A stretch of 7,819 nucleotides of DNA from Bacteroidota bacterium (GTDB lineage: Bacteria > Bacteroidota > Bacteroidia > Chitinophagales > Chitinophagaceae), in NCBI GenBank assembly GCA_947463975.1, contig CANHUW010000074.1:1-7819 (forward strand). Reading direction: 5' to 3'. The notes under the pieces are model-generated. The model worked only from the letters and a program-made list of their open reading frames with translations. It had not been told where the DNA came from and made no database searches. The number at the start of each line of letters is the position of its first letter. Position 1 is the stretch's first letter. A program made the translations under genes and the position numbers. Below, in pieces: positions 6,636 to 7,819 of the stretch.

Positions 6636-6665
6636 GTAGGGTTTAATTCCTAATCTTCAATATGA

Positions 6666-7250
6666 TTACTTTGCAGCATATATATGCACAGCTAATTGCA
6701 CATCAGAATCAATCATTCCAACGCCATAGCTCACACCAAATACAGTTCTGTCTAATGGAAAGAAAGCTTCAGCAAAGAAACCTTTTTCTTTTTCTGTTCT
6801 ATCTGCACTTCTGATAATTGCAGGGAAAGTTACAGAAGCTTTAGTGCCTTTTAATGTTAAATCACCAGTGATGCTTACTTTATCGTTAGTGATGTATTTA
6901 ATTGCAGTAATCGTAAAAGTAGCTTCGCCAAATTTAGAAGCATCAAAGAAATCCGCAGATGCTAAATGACCTTGTAATCTATCACCAGCTTCATCCGTTA
7001 CTTTATTTCCAGCGATATCAATTACAAAGCTACCCCCTGTTAATTTACCACCGATTAATTGTAAAGAACCAGATTTAACAGGGAAATATCCTGTATGGAA
7101 ATCTGAAGTCTTAGAACCAGTCCAGTTTACTTTACTTTTTTTAGCGTCAACTGTGTAAGTTGGTCCTTGCTTTTTAACTTCTTTATTGGTGAAAGAAACT
7201 AATGAAATAGATGCCACCAATAATGTCAATGAGAATAATACTTTTTTCAT
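6666..7250 (-). CDS. YceI-family periplasmic lipid-binding-like protein
   Basis: Secreted protein of 194 residues in the YceI family, whose lipocalin-like beta-barrel binds polyisoprenoid or other long hydrophobic ligands in the periplasm. Residues 1-22 form a signal peptide: KK at 2-3, a hydrophobic stretch from VLFSLTLL through ISLVSF, and no lipobox Cys, so cleavage by signal peptidase I is expected. Domain marks are YTVDAKKSKVNWTGSK at 32-47, KLTGGSFVIDI at 69-79, the HLASADFFDASKFGEATF stretch from about residue 95 to 112, ITGDLTLKGTKASVTFPA (about 127-144), and a C-terminal region with FPLDRTVFGVSYG and VQLAVHIYA. Length is normal for the family. It is monocistronic as far as can be seen, with its own promoter-like element upstream and a shared terminator downstream. 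The ligand is unknown. Confidence 0.92.
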   Translation of the reverse strand: MKKVLFSLTLLVASISLVSFTNKEVKKQGPTYTVDAKKSKVNWTGSKTSDFHTGYFPVKSGSLQLIGGKLTGGSFVIDIAGNKVTDEAGDRLQGHLASADFFDASKFGEATFTITAIKYITNDKVSITGDLTLKGTKASVTFPAIIRSADRTEKEKGFFAEAFFPLDRTVFGVSYGVGMIDSDVQLAVHIYAAK

Positions 7251-7273
7251 ACTTTTTAATAAGTTTAAGGTTA

Positions 7274-7281
7274 CAAATATA
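7274..7281 (-). promoter_or_regulatory. Putative -7 promoter element for the YceI-family gene
   Basis: The minus strand reads TATATTTG, a perfect TAnnTTTG match ending 23 bases before the ATG at 7250. A TTG that could serve as the -33 element lies 16 bases further upstream (7298-7300). This is the best two-part Bacteroidota-type promoter in the window. Confidence 0.55.
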
Positions 7282-7351
7282 TAGATCGATGTTTAAACAA
7301 TAAAATTTAATTTTAGTCTTATTGTCTCACTAAATTATGCCTTTAATCTAG

Positions 7352-7359
7352 TATCTTCG
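7352..7359 (+). promoter_or_regulatory. Putative -7 promoter element for sucC
   Basis: TATCTTCG followed by C, a one-base variant of TAnnTTTG, ends 16 bases before the sucC ATG, implying a very short leader. The nearest upstream TTG (7322-7324) is 27 bases away, too far for a normal -33 element. It shares the TAnnTTCGC form with the element before the GT5-like gene. Confidence 0.42.
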
Positions 7360-7375
7360 CCAAAATTTATTTTTT

Positions 7376-7819
7376 ATGAATCTGCATGAATATCAAGCTA
7401 AAGAATTACTCAAAAAATACAATGTCCCAGTTCAAGAGGGTGTAGCAGTAGAATCAGTGGATGCCGCAGTTGCAGCATACCATAAAATTGCGAATGAAAC
7501 CAATAACAAGTTTGCAGTAGTAAAGGCACAAATTCATGCTGGTGGCCGTGGTAAAGGTAAAATTCAAGGATCAGAACAAAGAGGTGTTGCTGTGGGTAAA
7601 TCTGCCGCTGATATCGAAACATTTGCAAAAAATATTTTAGGGGGTACCTTGGTTACGATTCAAACAGGCCCTGCTGGTAAATTGGTTAGCAAAATTTTAG
7701 TAGCTCAAGACGTATATTACGAAGGTCCTCAACCTACCAAAGAGTTTTATTTATCTATTTTATTAGACCGTGCTAAAGGCATGAATGTAATCATGTATAG
7801 TACAGAAGGTGGTATGGAT
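7376..7819 (+). CDS. sucC: Succinyl-CoA ligase [ADP-forming] beta subunit (N-terminal part, runs off right edge)
   Basis: TCA-cycle enzyme subunit: with SucD it interconverts succinyl-CoA and succinate, coupled to nucleotide triphosphate formation, in the cytoplasm. The ATG at 7376 opens 148 uninterrupted codons to the window edge, a little over a third of the usual length of about 390-400 residues. The N-terminus MNLHEYQAKELLKKYNVPV is diagnostic. The ATP-grasp domain follows, with VVKAQIHAGGRGKGKI at 48-63, LVTIQTGPAGKLV at 92-104, the KEFYLSILLDR stretch at 122-132 and STEGGMD at 142-148. It is divergent from the YceI-family gene across a 125-base gap that holds promoter-like elements for both. 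Whether sucD follows cannot be seen. Confidence 0.97.
   Translation, partial: MNLHEYQAKELLKKYNVPVQEGVAVESVDAAVAAYHKIANETNNKFAVVKAQIHAGGRGKGKIQGSEQRGVAVGKSAADIETFAKNILGGTLVTIQTGPAGKLVSKILVAQDVYYEGPQPTKEFYLSILLDRAKGMNVIMYSTEGGMD

Noticed and set aside
7410..7628. Open frame of 72 codons on the minus strand inside sucC.
   Set aside because: It is antisense to a clearly conserved ATP-grasp coding region, and its translation is low-complexity and resembles nothing.

Overview
This window is AT-rich chromosomal DNA with ordinary protein-coding genes, almost certainly from a member of the Bacteroidota. Four things point there: a DUF4270-type lipoprotein, -7 promoter elements of the TAnnTTTG kind, the absence of Shine-Dalgarno sequences before the starts, and the pairing of a short GT5-like protein with the DUF4270 gene. 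A Chitinophagaceae-like organism is my best guess, from overall protein flavour only. There are no mobile elements, phage genes, CRISPR arrays, rRNA or tRNA. Coding density is high and no gene-free gap reaches 300 bases.

Left part, minus strand (1-2869): the N-terminal 163 codons of S-adenosylmethionine synthetase (metK) run off the left edge and have their own likely promoter. Upstream of it lies a two-gene operon. Its first gene encodes a 272-residue protein resembling only the N-terminal half of glycogen/starch synthase. Its second gene, 15 bases later, encodes a DUF4270 lipoprotein of 496 residues. The glycogen-synthase-like protein has lost the recognisable catalytic motifs and the whole C-terminal nucleotide-sugar-binding half, so it is probably a pseudoenzyme.

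Middle part, plus strand (3006-6540): a tight four-gene cluster diverges from that operon. It encodes a multi-spanning LPG-synthase-TM/YbhN-type membrane protein, a stand-alone RfaE2-type heptose-1-phosphate adenylyltransferase, an antiquitin-class (ALDH7) aldehyde dehydrogenase of lysine breakdown, and a DinB-fold putative metal-dependent protein. Gaps are 1, 4 and 20 bases, so one transcript is likely. It ends at a strong bidirectional hairpin terminator set inside a larger imperfect inverted repeat.

Right part (6666-7819): a secreted YceI-family protein on the minus strand converges on that terminator. Divergent from it is the start of sucC (succinyl-CoA ligase beta subunit), which runs off the right edge.

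Functionally, metK and sucC are housekeeping genes. The central genes mix envelope and surface functions (lipoprotein, membrane protein, heptose activation) with lysine catabolism. The most unusual item is the degenerate, half-length glycogen-synthase-like protein co-transcribed with a surface-type lipoprotein. I see no clear evidence of a wholly new multi-gene system; that pair is the best candidate for undescribed biology.
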